A stretch of 64,000 nt of DNA from Rhynochetos jubatus (lineage: Eukaryota; Chordata; Aves; Eurypygiformes; Rhynochetidae). Both the position numbers and the translations under genes were made by a program. This document shows positions 49,917 through 61,823 of this stretch, piece by piece; position 1 is the stretch's first letter; every line of letters begins with the position of its first letter. Location of the stretch: assembly GCA_027574665.1 (NCBI GenBank), contig CM050662.1:4990501-5054500 (forward strand), given 5' to 3'. The notes under the pieces are model-generated. The model worked only from the letters and a program-made list of their open reading frames with translations. It had not been told where the DNA came from and did not search any database.

Positions 49917-52900
49917 CTAGGAAACAAGAGTGCGCAGTTAATTTTAGGATTTGTCTTCCCCTGCAGAGGAAAAATGCTTTAATCAACAGGGAGACCTTAA
50001 GGATAAAGGTAAAAGAACACAGCTTTTTATATGTGTTCATCCCAGTATTCAAACATGCCTTTCAGCTGCTGCCTATTGTTAGGAGTGCCTGAAGTCCCAG
50101 AGATTCCTATGTTTCCACCACTGCATTTCTAGAGGTATTTTGAGCAAGTCCCAACTCTGTGTCACTGAGCAACCCAACATCCACCTCCTGCAATACATCC
50201 ATCTCTTCATATCCACCACTAACTGCATGGCTGGGAAAGTCAGCACCGAGGTGGGAAACCTCTCTTCCCTCTGACAGGATTTGCATTCTCGATGACCCCT
50301 GGACTATAATCGTATATGACTATTTAGTTTCTCGTACTAAAGCAGAGCACTTTGAACAGTTCACTCTCACAACCCCCACAGAACATTGTGGTCTTGATGT
50401 TTGGTACAGTCTTCTGGGAAGTGGGGAAGAAACATTCAGCTTTCCACTGGTAGAGGAAATGACCTTCCGGACCAGTGCCCTAATCAGAGTTATTTCACAG
50501 AAGAGCGAAGAGGTGTGTTATACTGGCTCTTCTTGGGCTGCATTTGGAAAGGAACAGAGGCACTGCATGCTCTCAACATGAGCTCAGCTCAGGGTACAGA
50601 CCCGATTCTAGTGGTGGGCCAAAGTGCCTTCCTGAATGTGGTGAGTGTAATGTGATTGTCAGCCACGGCGCTGCTTCCTCCGCTGGCACATCTGTCAGAG
50701 ACACAGCGGCCTAGTGCTATTCCTGTGTTTGTTGCACACAATAATTTAGATTTAGTGACGCTTAGGAGAAGCAATTGCTACTTCATGTGTAACAGGAAAG
50801 ACTGTCTGTCTTATTCAATTAATGGAGACTAATTATTGTTGATCCAAGATAACCAGACTTACCAAGGTAGATAAGACTTTACCTCTTGCGGTGCTTTAGG
50901 TGCACACTTTTGGGATGAGCTGTAGTGAGCCACTGCATATTCCACAAGGGCACCAAAGATGAAGCTGAAGCAGATGCCAAGGTAAACATCAATGGCCTTA
51001 ATGAAACAGTTGGTTTTCGAAAGTGAACTTCGCGAGCCAATCATCAGAGTTGTCATGGAAAGCACTGTAGTGACTCCTGGGAAAGCAGAAAAGGAAAGAC
51101 CTTCGCTTGTGGACACTTTGGAATAGGCTTGGCCTATCCTTCTGCACATGCTGTTGCTCTCTATTGCTAGCCAGATAGAGCACACCACTCCTTACCAAAT
51201 CTAAATCATCCAGCACCTAAAATGCTTTTGTAGTGCTAGCTACTATCTTCACACAGGCTCTCCCTGCCTTTGACAACTTGGCTCCAATAAGTACTTAGGT
51301 CTCTTCTTTTTCTTGCCTTCAGTAAAAAATCCTCCTCGCCCCGGACCCTCCAAAGCATGCCGCAAAGACCGTGTGCTCTATCCTCTACTCTCTGCTGTGA
51401 ATCTGCTGGGAGCCTTGGCCATACGCAGCTCTGCTGGTGGGCAAGCGTGCCAGCCACAACATACCACCCACGCTCCAAACTGCTAACCCAGCTCTGCCAC
51501 AAGAACGTGAGCAGACCACTGGGCAGAGAGCTCAAGAAAACCATCCAGCCCCCAGAGGCTCCCCTGCCTGCTTAATCTTCTCCCTTCCTCAGGCAGTAAC
51601 TCACCAATGCAGGTTCTTGCAGGCACTGAATCCAACGTAATCCAAAAAGAAACCCAGGACAACATGACGAGCAGAGTGGAGGGCACATAGGTCTCCAAAA
51701 TGAAGTAAAGGACATTTCTCCTCAGCTCAAACTGCAGTATCAGGCGTGGGTAACTGCCTGTTAATGGAAGGAAGAAACACACCGAGGATGAGATTCCCAA
51801 GGCTTGAAGTGAAGCTGGGACAGCCCAGCACCAGCCCTTCAGCTGATGTACCTCAGCAGAGCTGTGCTGAAATCATGGGAGAAGCGTTACCTACACGAGC
51901 TTGACCTCTTGCCTCAGAGGTCTTCCTTATCTAATGTGTCCGAGGCGAGAGGACACACACACAGAGCATCGCTGGACAAGAGACATCTAAAACAATGCCT
52001 AGCTTGCAGGGGCTCCTGAGCTTAATCCAGAGTGGAAGCAGTTTAAACCAGTGCCTTAACTGCGACTGCAGAGGGGCCACTGCTTTCATCTGTTCTCTCA
52101 TACCAGTACAGCACATTCTTCCCAGTAACCGCTTTGAAGGGGCATTGCCAAGTTCAGTCTTATCTGATGGCTGAGAAAGAAACAAAAGGTTGTTCTCTCC
52201 ATTTCAGCAGGCTCTGGCTCACATCCCAGAGCATCCCGGTATCTCATCACAGGGGATTAGAGCCCCTGTATTCATTAGCAATTTGTGATCTTGGGTATCA
52301 AACTGCGTCTTTTTGCACCCAAAAAAATTCAGTCAATTTTTAAAAAATCCATTTGCTGTAGTACTGGCCTGAGTGTTCCAGGGCTGGATTGCTAGGATTT
52401 TCAGGAGATCTTTCTGCTGTTTAAACAGTAGTTCCCTTTGAAATGTAGAAACAAACCCCATGTTGTTCGTGGGCTGTGTACAATGCAGTAAACAACAAAA
52501 CATTGTTATTTTTAAAACCTGGCCATTCTGAGGGAGTTTTGGCCCCTTTCATAGTGTCTGTGACTGGAGAGAAGAGTATTTACACTGATAATGAAAAAGA
52601 CATTGAATTCTGATGTACAAAGGAATCTTGTTCCATCACAATAGAATTGTGATTTACAAACAAAAGTAAATTTTAAAAGTGAATTTTACTCCCAGTTACA
52701 GTAAACATGGCTCTCTGCTGTGTTTATAGTCTGCACACCTGGGAGGAAGGGAGAGAGTTTCTTCAGGTGTGTGTGGAAAAGGAAAGAAGTGGAGAATTAA
52801 AAAAAACCAAACCAACAACCTGAAAATCCATCAAGTGCATATCGTGTATTAAAATCCCATCTTTCCATGGATTTCCGTCTTACAGAGTATCCTAATTTCA

Positions 52901-55900
52901 GCTAAATGGATTTCACCATCCATTCATCTCTTTTTGTGACGTTAAGGTTTGCTAAAGTCTTTGCTGGTTGAGGCATGAGTCCCAAGATACTGGCCCACAG
53001 GAGGGAAGGGAGGTGGGAGGGGAAATACCTGAGAGCTTTGCTTGCTTTTCTCTTTCATGGATTTACCTGTTTCCTGCTGTGACTTCGAGACCAGGGTACA
53101 GTAACGTTCCACTGTGTACTGAGAGAGCCGCAACTTTTCTATGCCGTGGACAGAGTCATTTCCTCTCAGCCACGCGAAGGTGACATCGTTTTCGTCATAT
53201 CCCCCTAAGGAAAACATAAAGACCCGTATTACTGTGGCTTTGCCAGTAAAAGCCCAGCTACTGCCCTGCCCCGTCTCCTGTGTGGGAACAGAAACACTGT
53301 CCACGCATTGTAGCCTGGACAAAGACCCTCTTAACTGTGTCGGGCTGCGGGTGGACGCCGACTGTTCTTTCGCTGCTGTACTCTCAGTCTGCTGGTCCAG
53401 ACTTCAACAGGAACACACGCCACTGTGAATGATGCGTAACACACAAGGCTGCCAAGAACCTATTTCAGTCATTTACATGGGGTATTTCTATTTTAAAATA
53501 TTTAAAATTTTAAAAGATAACGTATTCCTGTGATGCACAGATTGATTACGTGCAGCAGGATAAAACCGCTGCAGCGATCAACCCTAGAACATAGTCTCTT
53601 CAGTCATGAGAGGAGAGCAGGAGAAATGCGGCGGTTAAAAAGAGAATACAGATCCCATCAAGCCCCTTAGCAGGTAGCAGTAGCACATTTCACTGAAACA
53701 TCACTTCAAGCGCTTAAAAAGCCAGAAAAGGCATTTTCAGTTAGTCAGGAGCTTGGAGCAGAGACTGCTATCTGGCTGTGAACCAGGCTCTTCTGACTGG
53801 GTATGTGTTGTCCAGAAAACTTGGCCATAAAAGCAGCTTTTTCTACGAATCCCCAAAGGCTTAAGTTTCTGAGGCCAAATAAATGCATTCAACATTTAGG
53901 TAACACTGAATTCCTGCCTCAAAATGGTGGGACAGATGAAACCAACAGTTCAACAGTTATCAGTAAACTCTGTACATGCCTGCTGAGTAATTGCCTCCAG
54001 GAGTGTAAATGATGGGATAACGTGACCTCAGGTTGGGCACAGGAGTACCTCAGTCTCAGGGTTAAAGCTTGTACTGTCACCAGCCTGCCACTCACTTCAA
54101 AACTGTCACTTCATTCAGGAAACAAGCCCATCAATCTCACTAATTTGATGCTCTTATTAAGTGCCCTTCTTTGAGAAAATGAGTTGAGACAGTTTGATTC
54201 TGAGTACAGCCTCTTCGTCCTGGTAGAAGGAATGAGATGCAGTTGCAGCTCTATTTTTATCTAATTGGGTTTTCTTATTAGACACAAATTACCAGAGCTT
54301 GCATGTGATGAACTCCTAAATTAGGTGTCCAGGGTATGAATCCTTGCGCAGAATCTTAAGCACGTGACTTTTCGAAGTTTCTAAGCAGTTTTATAAATTG
54401 TGGTTACTCAGGAAAATTTTATAATAAATGATAGATTGTTGTTAATTCATCTGGTGTATATTTAAATAGCATTATTTCTGGGCACTTATCCTAATGAAAT
54501 CTCCAGTGGGCAATATGCATGTAATTTCATTGGAATTATACAGCAACTGAGCATGATGTAGGACCCAATCACTTTTAAACCAGGCCCAAACAAGCTATGC
54601 TTTAGCAGAAGAGGCCAATCATTATTATTTCAGGAGCTCTTCTTTGTAATAAAGTTAACCACGGTAAACTAATATGATTTTAATGTGAAAATAATATGTG
54701 CTTCCCTCGGTGCTTCCTGCTGCAACCCCAGAAGTTAAAATCTGGTCTTTTCAGTGTTAAGATTTTAGATGTTTCTTTTTTGTGAGATGAAGCGGGAGAT
54801 GGTCGCTGGCTTGTGGAGCTTCATAGCCACAGAACAGCGCTGCTCTTGCCGAGCTCCTGGGTAAAAGCCCTGTAGTGTCCTAAATTTTCCTGGAGTATGC
54901 CCCAGCCAGCTTTGCCATGGATGAGCTTTCAATGCAATTGAGAGCAGAACTCCCTAATTATTCCTTCTCTTGAGTCTTCCAAGACTGAGACTCATCCTGT
55001 TGAGGAGGGTCCCATCACCTGCATCACTGTAACAGACCCCTCATGGAGCAGCAAATACCCCAAAGTTGGGCTTGGCCTTAGTTGCAGTTCATGACCTTGC
55101 GAGGCACATTCAACTCATACACTGTCTTGTTACGGTGGAGGTTTGGGAGGTGCAACGGGTGGTAGATACCTAAAAATGTGCAAAGTTCTCCTCGCTGTAC
55201 CCCATCCCATGCACTTACCCCACAAGGTAGTTTTGAAGAAGCTGTGTGTGCAAAAGGGACCGAGTTTGGAAAACCAGCCCTTATTACTTCATCCTTCCTG
55301 TGCAATTTGAACTATCTACAAGTTAATGAAAACACTATTTATTACCACTCCTCTTGTCTAAATGGCCCAGTGTCAGGAATCCTCTAAACTGTGGATTACA
55401 ACACAGCATCTGAAGAATGATGAAGCAAAGTTGTTTTCGTTTGGACATTAGCAGTTGCAGGACTAAAAGCCTACTCCAGAAAGCCACGGTGACGAATCCA
55501 AATGCTCAAGAGACATAGTCACATATGAACACTCAGATTTAAAGCCAAGTCAGTTTTTCTAGACTGTTACACTTACAGCTTTCCAGCTGCAGTCTGCACG
55601 TTTGTGTATCCATGGGGTATTTCGACAGGTCCATGTTACAAGCAACAGTAGTGGTGATTCTGTAGGAAGAGAAAGATCTCTGGCAGTTGCAATAAAAGCA
55701 CATCATCTCTGTTTTTCATAGCAAGCTAGGCTGCAGAGACCCCACTCTGTCATTTAGATAGTTCTGACCTCTGAAATGGACTGATGTAATCAGAGAGCCC
55801 TCCTTAAGATGATCTGCTCCCTGCAGCCACGCTAATGAAAACGTCACCGGAGGAGGAGTTTTGCTTTGCTGTGTTGGGGGATTTAGTGTAGATTCACATG

Positions 55901-58900
55901 TTTTTGAGTGCTGCAGTTTGCATGTTGTAAGAAGTCACCGCTTGTCACCCGAGGCACGGTAATAACTGCACACACGCCCTGGCCTGCTCTGATGTGGAGG
56001 GTGAACGAGTTTTACTTGGCAGCTTTACTCTGTGGTTGAGATACCTGGGGGACAGTTCCTGTGAGCTGAGAGGTGGCACTGTGAATTGCTGACACGCTGA
56101 CAGCGTGCTTTTCTGCAGTACATGTACAGGTATGCTTTTCGCTGGAAAGCAGAAGTCATGGCTGCGTGGCACTGGATAAACAAACAGTTTTCCTGTCCCA
56201 CTACCTCTTAAACCTTTACCATTGTGATGTCCTCCCTTGCCTCCATCTGACACCTAAACTGCTGAGCTCTCCGAGCAGGCACCGTGCTCAGGACCCAGCA
56301 CATACCCTGATGGGGAATCCTGCACCATTTCCAGGTGGCCCAGACAGGGGGTAATGGGTCAGAAGAGTGTGGTCACAGTCAGCTCGTTGACCCCAAACTC
56401 ATGCCCGTAAGAACTGGTATCTGCTCCTGTCCAGCATAATATTTGGAACCCTCAGCAGCAGCAAAGCCAAAGGCTGATTTACCTCAAGGCATACAAGATA
56501 GTGCCATTAGAGAACAGTCTTACGAGGCGATTCCCCACAGTGACGTCGTGCAGGAAGGACCTTTTTGACTCCACAATGTACGTGTCTGGTACCCAGAGCA
56601 ATTCCACTAGACGAGCGTCTAAGGTGAAGCTCTTGTTGCCGTGAAAGACCAAGCGGGGGTCTGTCCAGCGCTGCCGCAAATATATAGTAGCTGTGTAATC
56701 CTGGGAAAGAGAGGAAAAGCCCTGAGGATGCAGGTCCAGAGCACCTGCATGGCATAGCTGTGGGTGTGCCAGGTGTGGCAAGGGGCAGAACACACACTTG
56801 TCCAACCTCTCAAAGCTCAGCTTCAAGTGCATACAGTAAATCTGATAGATTTTCATCAAATTTATTTACCGTATTACATTTTGCATATACTTACACTCCA
56901 AGGCGTAGTGTTGGAGTACTAAAGACTATACACACAGTACTTTTTTTTTTTTGTTAATGAGCAATTATTGTAACTGATATTTTTGTGTCCATTTGCAGGG
57001 AAGAAACGAGATGGGAAGTGCATGCTTGAGGCCCCTCAGCAAGTCGTTGTCATTAAAAACAAGTCATTGTCTACAGTTGGAAAGTTACACACATACTACA
57101 AATGTGATTGTGAAAGAGGCATTGGCACTTGGGATTAAAAAAAAAGGTAAGCAAATCCAGCCTGTGCTTTCACCAAGGTCTTAAAAAACAAATCCCAAAC
57201 AAATGAAAAACCAAAACTTGTAGAATCTTTTTTAATAGGAGTTTTGAATCTAAGGACATGAGGATTAACTTGAGTTTAGCCTGCCAAAATCTACCTGTGG
57301 TGACTAGAATATTTTCGCGGTGCCCAGTCATAAGCAGTACTCCGCCCTAAAGATAATTCCTTACTGACCCTTCTGGACAGACAGGGCACTGGTGTACTAT
57401 TTCACCTTCTTCCTTATAGACGAAGTAAATGCAACCAGTAATGCCTTTTCTTTTCAAAACACCCCTGTCAGAGACGGATACTGCCGACTGTTAACAACGC
57501 GAAGGCGCTATGTTTTCCCACAGATAGGCTGCCATCCGTGGAGGACAAAGCGGTTCGGTTTCATCTGATCTGTAATTTGTAAAATGCTTTAAGAGACGAC
57601 ATCTAAGTAAGCATTGAGTATCAGCGTTAGGTTTTGCAACTTTGCTCTCAGCCTGGGACACAGGAAAAAAGATGTCAAATAATGCACTACTACGGCTTTC
57701 GGTACAGTGAATTACCTTAGTGACGCAAGTGAAGAATCCTAGTTCATTTCCAGCCTTCATGGAAGCACAGAGCCAGCCTCTGCGATGTTTGCCATGTGCC
57801 AGCAATTTAGACGGACCATCAAGAAGAAAAACTCCAGAACAGGAGCTATTTTACAAGGCCCTTTAGTTAATTTAGAGTTACGTGACTGATTTTGGTGGTG
57901 CTGCCCCTTCCCCAGAAGCTTTATCAAAGTCACAATATTTTATTTAGTGAACTTGTTTAATTTGTTGGAGGGAAGAAAAACCAAAGTCGGTGGTGTTCTT
58001 GAAAGCGCTGAAATTAAGCGCTGCAATTGTTCCTGACTGCACTTCCGACCAGTTGGACTGAAACTATGTGCTGAGTTGCCCACAGTTTCGGTCAACCCGA
58101 AACAGGAGCTTTCGGTGACCAGTGTCTCAAATCAGCTGTTATCAGAAGTGGATGGAGCAGACTCCTCACCAGTGGTGGGAAGATGTTCTCTGGATATTTG
58201 GGAAAAGGCAGAGCAGCCTGAATACGACTGTTTGTGCGCTGAACACACAGGAATGTATGACAAGTCTCAGAGGCAGATCTTACTCTTGTCTCATAAAATA
58301 AAAATTCTTTCACTTACCATGTCGGTCTCGGATATACTAGAAATACTTGCAATGTCCAGACTCATTGCAATTTGAACAGGTTCTCCTGTGGAGGGAAAGA
58401 AAAGCTTAAAGCAGAGCAGAAGGAAGCAGGGTAAAAGTGCCAGGCAGGGTGCTGGGCAGTGTGGGCCCTGCTCGCCGTGTCCCACCCACACACTGCGCTC
58501 TCTACACTGCAGAAGCCCGAAGGCTCACAACATGACACTCACAAACGACATCATGACCCAAAATAAAGTTTTTGGTGTTAGGGAGCCGAGTTCTGTATTT
58601 GGTGATGGTAGCAAATATCCACCAGCACCGGCCACGCAGATCCGCAGCGTTTCAGCGGCACTGCCCGCGGCCAGGGCCAGGTTATCCCTTGTCACCCGTC
58701 CTCAACACCCGCACGGCGGAGAGAACGGTCGGCTTTGTACGACGCAGCTCTCCCCGTCGGGCCAGGCAGGCACCATGGGCACCCCCGTTCTCAGGGAGGA
58801 TGAACTAAGTGGCAGGGACACGGAGCGACTCCCAGCCCGTGCACTGGGCACAAACCGGGGCCTCCTGTCATCTGTGCCGTGACTGCGCTGCTGTTCAGGA

Positions 58901-61823
58901 GCTCCGTCCCAGCCCTCGCCTCCTGACGCCGGGGAGCGCCCCCCCTCCCAGCGCCACCTCTTCCAAGCCCCCACGAGAGGGCAGCTGCTGCCCGGGGAGC
59001 GGCGGAGCCGGCCCCGCCGGCTGCGGGAAGGCGTTCCCCGGCAGAACGGGGTCCGGGGGGGGGGAGCTTGGTGCGCCCCAGGGAGCCCCCTCTGCCAGTG
59101 CCTCTCCACATGCGACTTGCTGACAGACCTTCTTACCCAAATCGAATGATGTACACATTTCACTGGCAAAAGATGTGCAATTTTTAAAGGAGCTGTCGTT
59201 CATGACCCCCGTCTTGCTTAGAGCTATTTAGACACTTAACGCCCGCTCAGGCTGAAGCGCAGAGGGTAGACCTGCGAGGACCCAGGGCCTCTGGCGGAGG
59301 GCAGACCAGAACCCTGACCATTTTTGTTTAACATTTCTGGCCCTGGCAGGACGAGGCTGGTGTAGGTGCAGTCAATCTCTGCTAGGTAATTCTGAAAATC
59401 ACCATGTGACAGGATCTAGAGGAGCTTTTCTCTGCCTGCATGAGATCAGACATTCTGGGCATAACAAGCTGGTGAATTCAGCATTGTCCCAGAAACGTAT
59501 CACCACGGTCAGGTAAAGGAAGCAGCTCAAAGCTGCCAGTAGCAGAAGGTCAGTGTGCAGGAGCTAAGTGGGAAACCTCCAAGTCCTGGTGAAAGCTGAT
59601 GGGAAGATTTTCTGTTGAGCAGAGTTTCATTAATGGGTTCTGGCAGAAAAGCAAAATTAATAACAATAAAAATCTGTTTTTTAAACTTCCATCAGTATTT
59701 TTCAGGCGCTGAGTGTCATTCCAAGACATCCTTTCCCCTGTGTGGTCACAGCACTCACCAGGACGGTGGGAGACCTGACATTCAAATTGGCCAACAGCCT
59801 CAGGTAAGTTCCTCACCACCCAACTGTAATTCAGGTGCTCCCTACCTACTCCTGGAGTTTCACCAGGGTTTAAAGCAGGTTTAGTTTGTGTCTCAGTGTG
59901 AAGCGAGGGTGTGTGCCAAAAGTCAGTGTTTCTGGCAAGGAGAATGGCGTTATTCCTCGACAGACACAATCTGCTCAATAGACCTGCGTCAACAACAAAA
60001 TCTCAAGGGTCAGGCTGTAAACAAAAGCATGTGCAGTTAGAGCAGAATTTAGTTACTCTGTCGGGTTTTCAGAGGTATCGAAGTTTATAAATTCCCTGTT
60101 CTTAACCTCATAGATGGACACGTTCTCGTGCCCCACATGTGCATGCACAATCTATTCAAGGCAACAGCGGATGCCCAGAAAGGAGCCTTGGCTGGCAGCT
60201 AATTTAAACGGAACACCACCTTTTAAACTCGGGCACCCTAAAGAACGCGTTACACACGCTCTCCCTCCACACAGGCATTACAGACTGCCCTTCAAACGGT
60301 CAAATGCACGGAGCCAACGTACCACCAAAGTAGGGCCGGAGGTATTTGTTGTATCCCATGGTGAGGTTCTCAAATCCAGGGAGGGATGTTGCATCGCTGC
60401 CATGCACATCAGACAGGTGACCCAGGGAGCCCCTCCTGTGGACACAAATACGTGCTGTTACCTGTGGCCAGGCATGCTGTCTGGTGTGCAGCTGCAGCTG
60501 TGTTTCCAGCTTGTGCTCAAACTAGCACACAAACTGCATAAAATGCTTATTAAAAATAAGTAGATCACTGAAATCAGTAGCACTTGCACACGCTGCTTAT
60601 CTTGGCTGAATAATCTGCACCTTGAAGAGGTGGGAAAAGGCAAATTACCTCACCTGACAGCTACACGTGGTGGCTTAAGGATGGTCTTAAAACATGCCAG
60701 ACAAACCAAGCCAGGTCTGTGGATCACAAGCCTCAAGAACCCGCAGTCTCCCCCTTCGCACCCCTCCTCACACAGTCTAAGGAACGTGCATTTCTTTTTC
60801 CTCCTGCTTATGACAGCCTGAGACAAATCTTACTGACAGATTTGTCAGTAAGCTCCTCCTCCCTAATCACTATTTCCCTAAAGCTTTCATCCTCATGCGC
60901 CAGCGCCAGGCAGTGTCCCCACAGCTGCTGCCAGGAGGAAAACCTTTTGAGCACACCGGAAGGGAAAGGGCAAGCACCGAGCACTTCAGACACCAACAAA
61001 GGTGGGCCCCCCAGCTGCTCTGCACACAGAGGGCTCGACTCCGGCTTACAATGTCAAAATCAATGTTGTGGGCTGACAGTAAAGCCAGTACCTGACATCA
61101 GGAGGCCCACAGATCTGCACCATCGTGCAGAGAGCGAGAGAGACAGTTGGGCTGTACAAGTTTTAGGGTGCAGTGTCCCTGTGTGGTCACGTGCTCCCCT
61201 GATGAAAACGTAAGGAGTGAATGTAGAGGAGCTTGTCACTGCTTTGTGAAGGGCGGGAGGGGTGGGAGGCAGCGCCCCTGCCTCTCCCCCGAGTCTCAGG
61301 ACCACTGGTCTGTGCAGTAGGAAACTCAGCAATGAAGTAACCCTGGTGAATGTATTTCTTCTGTTGCCTCTGAAGCTGTGTTACTCGTCCTGGGAGCTTT
61401 GCCGCAGGTTATAGACCAACCAGGACCTTACAGAACTGAACCACTGAGTGCACAGCAGAAACATAAACCGTTCAAGAAATTTAGGACTCGTAGTTCCAGG
61501 GATGGAAATAACCCAGCTGGAATCCCAGGAGAGGGGAGGAGGATTTCCAGTGAAAACTGCAAACTGTTCTGGTCCTGAACAGGGAATAACAGGTTGGACT
61601 ATGAATGTACACGCTGTGTTCTGGGGACCTGTGAAGGATGCTCTCTTGTATGGCACATCCCTCACTGCACCCAGATTTCTTTGGATGAGCTGGGTAATTG
61701 GGCAAATGGTTCCCCTTTGACCCACATTATTTATATGAAACATAATTCAAACAAACTCTCTGCTTACCTTTGGGTTGGAAGGAAAAGACACAGGCTGAGG
61801 AAGCAAAAATATCTGCAGGACAT
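49602..61823 (-). CDS. GABRP: GABRP, GABA-A receptor pi subunit (complete coding region, 9 exons)
   Basis: Pi subunit of the GABA-gated pentameric chloride channel, found in human mostly in non-neural epithelia such as uterus. Exons 61823-61768, 60435-60323, 58385-58318, 56700-56483, 55659-55577, 53204-53067, 51757-51605, 51076-50883 and 49916-49602 join in frame to 445 residues (human about 440). Order: signal peptide (1 to about 19), ligand-binding domain with [14 protein letters not shown] and the Cys-loop Cys159-Cys173, first membrane segment (about 240-263), pore segment after the PAR anion-selectivity motif (271-273) with [10 protein letters not shown], third segment (about 302-325), intracellular loop, and fourth segment ending in FYWAYYLYF. 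Exon sizes 68, 83, 138 and 153 are those usual for GABA-A subunits. No break is seen. The pi identity rests on [32 protein letters not shown] and the C-terminus, all close to human GABRP. Confidence 0.96.
49917..50882 (-). other. GABRP intron 8
   Basis: 966-base intron. A 140-codon plus-strand frame here has no protein features. Nothing else. Confidence 0.8.
50883..51076 (-). CDS. GABRP: GABRP exon 8 (pore segment and third membrane segment)
   Basis: 194 bp, completing Gly277 and coding residues 278-341 ([18 protein letters not shown] to CAPKAPQE). It contains the pore-lining second segment and the third segment ([20 protein letters not shown]). The acceptor is TTCCCAG and the donor is GTAAAG. 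Confidence 0.95.
51077..51604 (-). other. GABRP intron 7
   Basis: 528-base intron. Nothing recognised. Confidence 0.8.
51605..51757 (-). CDS. GABRP: GABRP exon 7 (first membrane segment)
   Basis: 153 bp, completing Gly226 and coding residues 227-276 ([18 protein letters not shown] to VPARTCI) plus one base of Gly277. It covers the first membrane segment and the PAR motif at the pore mouth. The acceptor is TTAACAG and the donor is GTGAGT. Human has NYTR where this has SYPR, so that sequon is lost. Confidence 0.95.
51758..53066 (-). other. GABRP intron 6
   Basis: 1.3 kb intron. No repeat or exon recognised apart from small A-rich runs near 52320 and 52798. Confidence 0.8.
53067..53204 (-). 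CDS. GABRP: GABRP exon 6
   Basis: 138 bp, completing Trp180 and coding residues 181-225 ([18 protein letters not shown] to KSQQET) plus one base of Gly226. The acceptor is TCCTTAG and the donor is GTAAAT. It matches human [18 protein letters not shown]. Confidence 0.95.
53205..55576 (-). other. GABRP intron 5
   Basis: 2.4 kb intron. The stretch 54420-54700 is AT-rich with ATGCATGTAAT and several TAAT cores and may be a conserved element; nothing else was seen. Confidence 0.8.
55577..55659 (-). CDS. GABRP: GABRP exon 5 (Cys-loop)
   Basis: 83 bp, completing Arg152 and coding residues 153-179 ([17 protein letters not shown] to QLES) plus one base of Trp180. It holds both cysteines of the signature Cys-loop, C159 and C173, with 13 residues between. 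The acceptor is CCTACAG and the donor is GTAAGT. Confidence 0.95.
55660..56482 (-). other. GABRP intron 4
   Basis: 823-base intron. Nothing recognised. Confidence 0.8.
56483..56700 (-). CDS. GABRP: GABRP exon 4 (ligand-binding domain)
   Basis: 218 bp, residues 80-151 ([17 protein letters not shown] to NGTILYAL) plus two bases of Arg152. It contains [14 protein letters not shown], a core part of the agonist-binding face, and the sequons NKS and NGT. The acceptor is TTCCCAG and the donor is GTAAAT. Confidence 0.96.
56701..58317 (-). other. GABRP intron 3
   Basis: 1.6 kb intron with a T-run at 56941-56953. Nothing else. Confidence 0.8.
58318..58385 (-). CDS. GABRP: GABRP exon 3
   Basis: 68 bp, the standard size for this GABA-A subunit exon. 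It completes Gly57 and codes residues 58-79 ([19 protein letters not shown] to TDM). The acceptor is CTCCACAG and the donor is GTAAGT. Confidence 0.95.
58386..60322 (-). other. GABRP intron 2
   Basis: 1.9 kb intron. It contains a short CpG-dense, GC-rich island at about 58620-59120 that no exon explains. Confidence 0.8.
58620..59120. promoter_or_regulatory. Small CpG-rich island inside GABRP intron 2
   Basis: About 500 bases of GC-rich DNA with many CpG (GCGGCGGAGCCGG at about 59000, then a long G-run at about 59056), flanked by ordinary AT-balanced intron. It could be an internal promoter, an orphan CpG island or GC-rich drift. No exon was recognised in it. Confidence 0.35.
60323..60435 (-). 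CDS. GABRP: GABRP exon 2 (mature N-terminus)
   Basis: 113 bp, completing Arg19 and coding residues 20-56 ([18 protein letters not shown] to [10 protein letters not shown]) plus one base of Gly57. The acceptor is GTCCACAG and the donor is [24 protein letters not shown] matches human; the first 15 residues are poorly conserved. Confidence 0.93.
60436..61767 (-). other. GABRP intron 1
   Basis: 1.3 kb intron between the signal-peptide exon and exon 2. It contains the overlapping inverted repeats at 60822-60852. Confidence 0.75.
60822..60852. repeat. Two overlapping, mutually exclusive hairpins
   Basis: CTTACTGACA (60829-60838) pairs perfectly with TGTCAGTAAG (60843-60852) around GATT. GACAAATCT (60822-60830) also pairs perfectly with AGATTTGTC (60838-60846). 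The two folds share bases and cannot form together. Confidence 0.55.
61768..61823 (-). CDS. GABRP: GABRP coding exon 1 (signal peptide)
   Basis: 56 bp coding 18 residues ([18 protein letters not shown]) plus two bases of Arg19, with donor GTAAGC and G at -3 of the ATG. It is placed by its strongly hydrophobic signal-peptide character, correct phase into exon 2 and perfect donor. It aligns in size and type with human MNYSLHLAFVCLSLFTERM, though not in sequence. The true transcription start and any untranslated exon are unknown. Confidence 0.8.

Noticed and set aside
50159-50581. 140-codon plus-strand open frame in GABRP intron 8
   Set aside because: No recognisable domain; lies antisense inside an intron with ordinary composition.
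58388-59203. Overlapping long open frames on both strands in the GABRP intron 2 island
   Set aside because: GC-rich stop-poor artefacts, Pro/Arg/Gly-rich in every frame.
59550-59978. 142-codon minus-strand open frame in GABRP intron 2
   Set aside because: Not needed for GABRP (exons 2 and 3 join in phase across it) and no known domain.
60640-60760. Other donor-like sites (CAG/GTGAGG near 60651) as the end of GABRP exon 1
   Set aside because: The frame needed has no upstream ATG and no hydrophobic leader.
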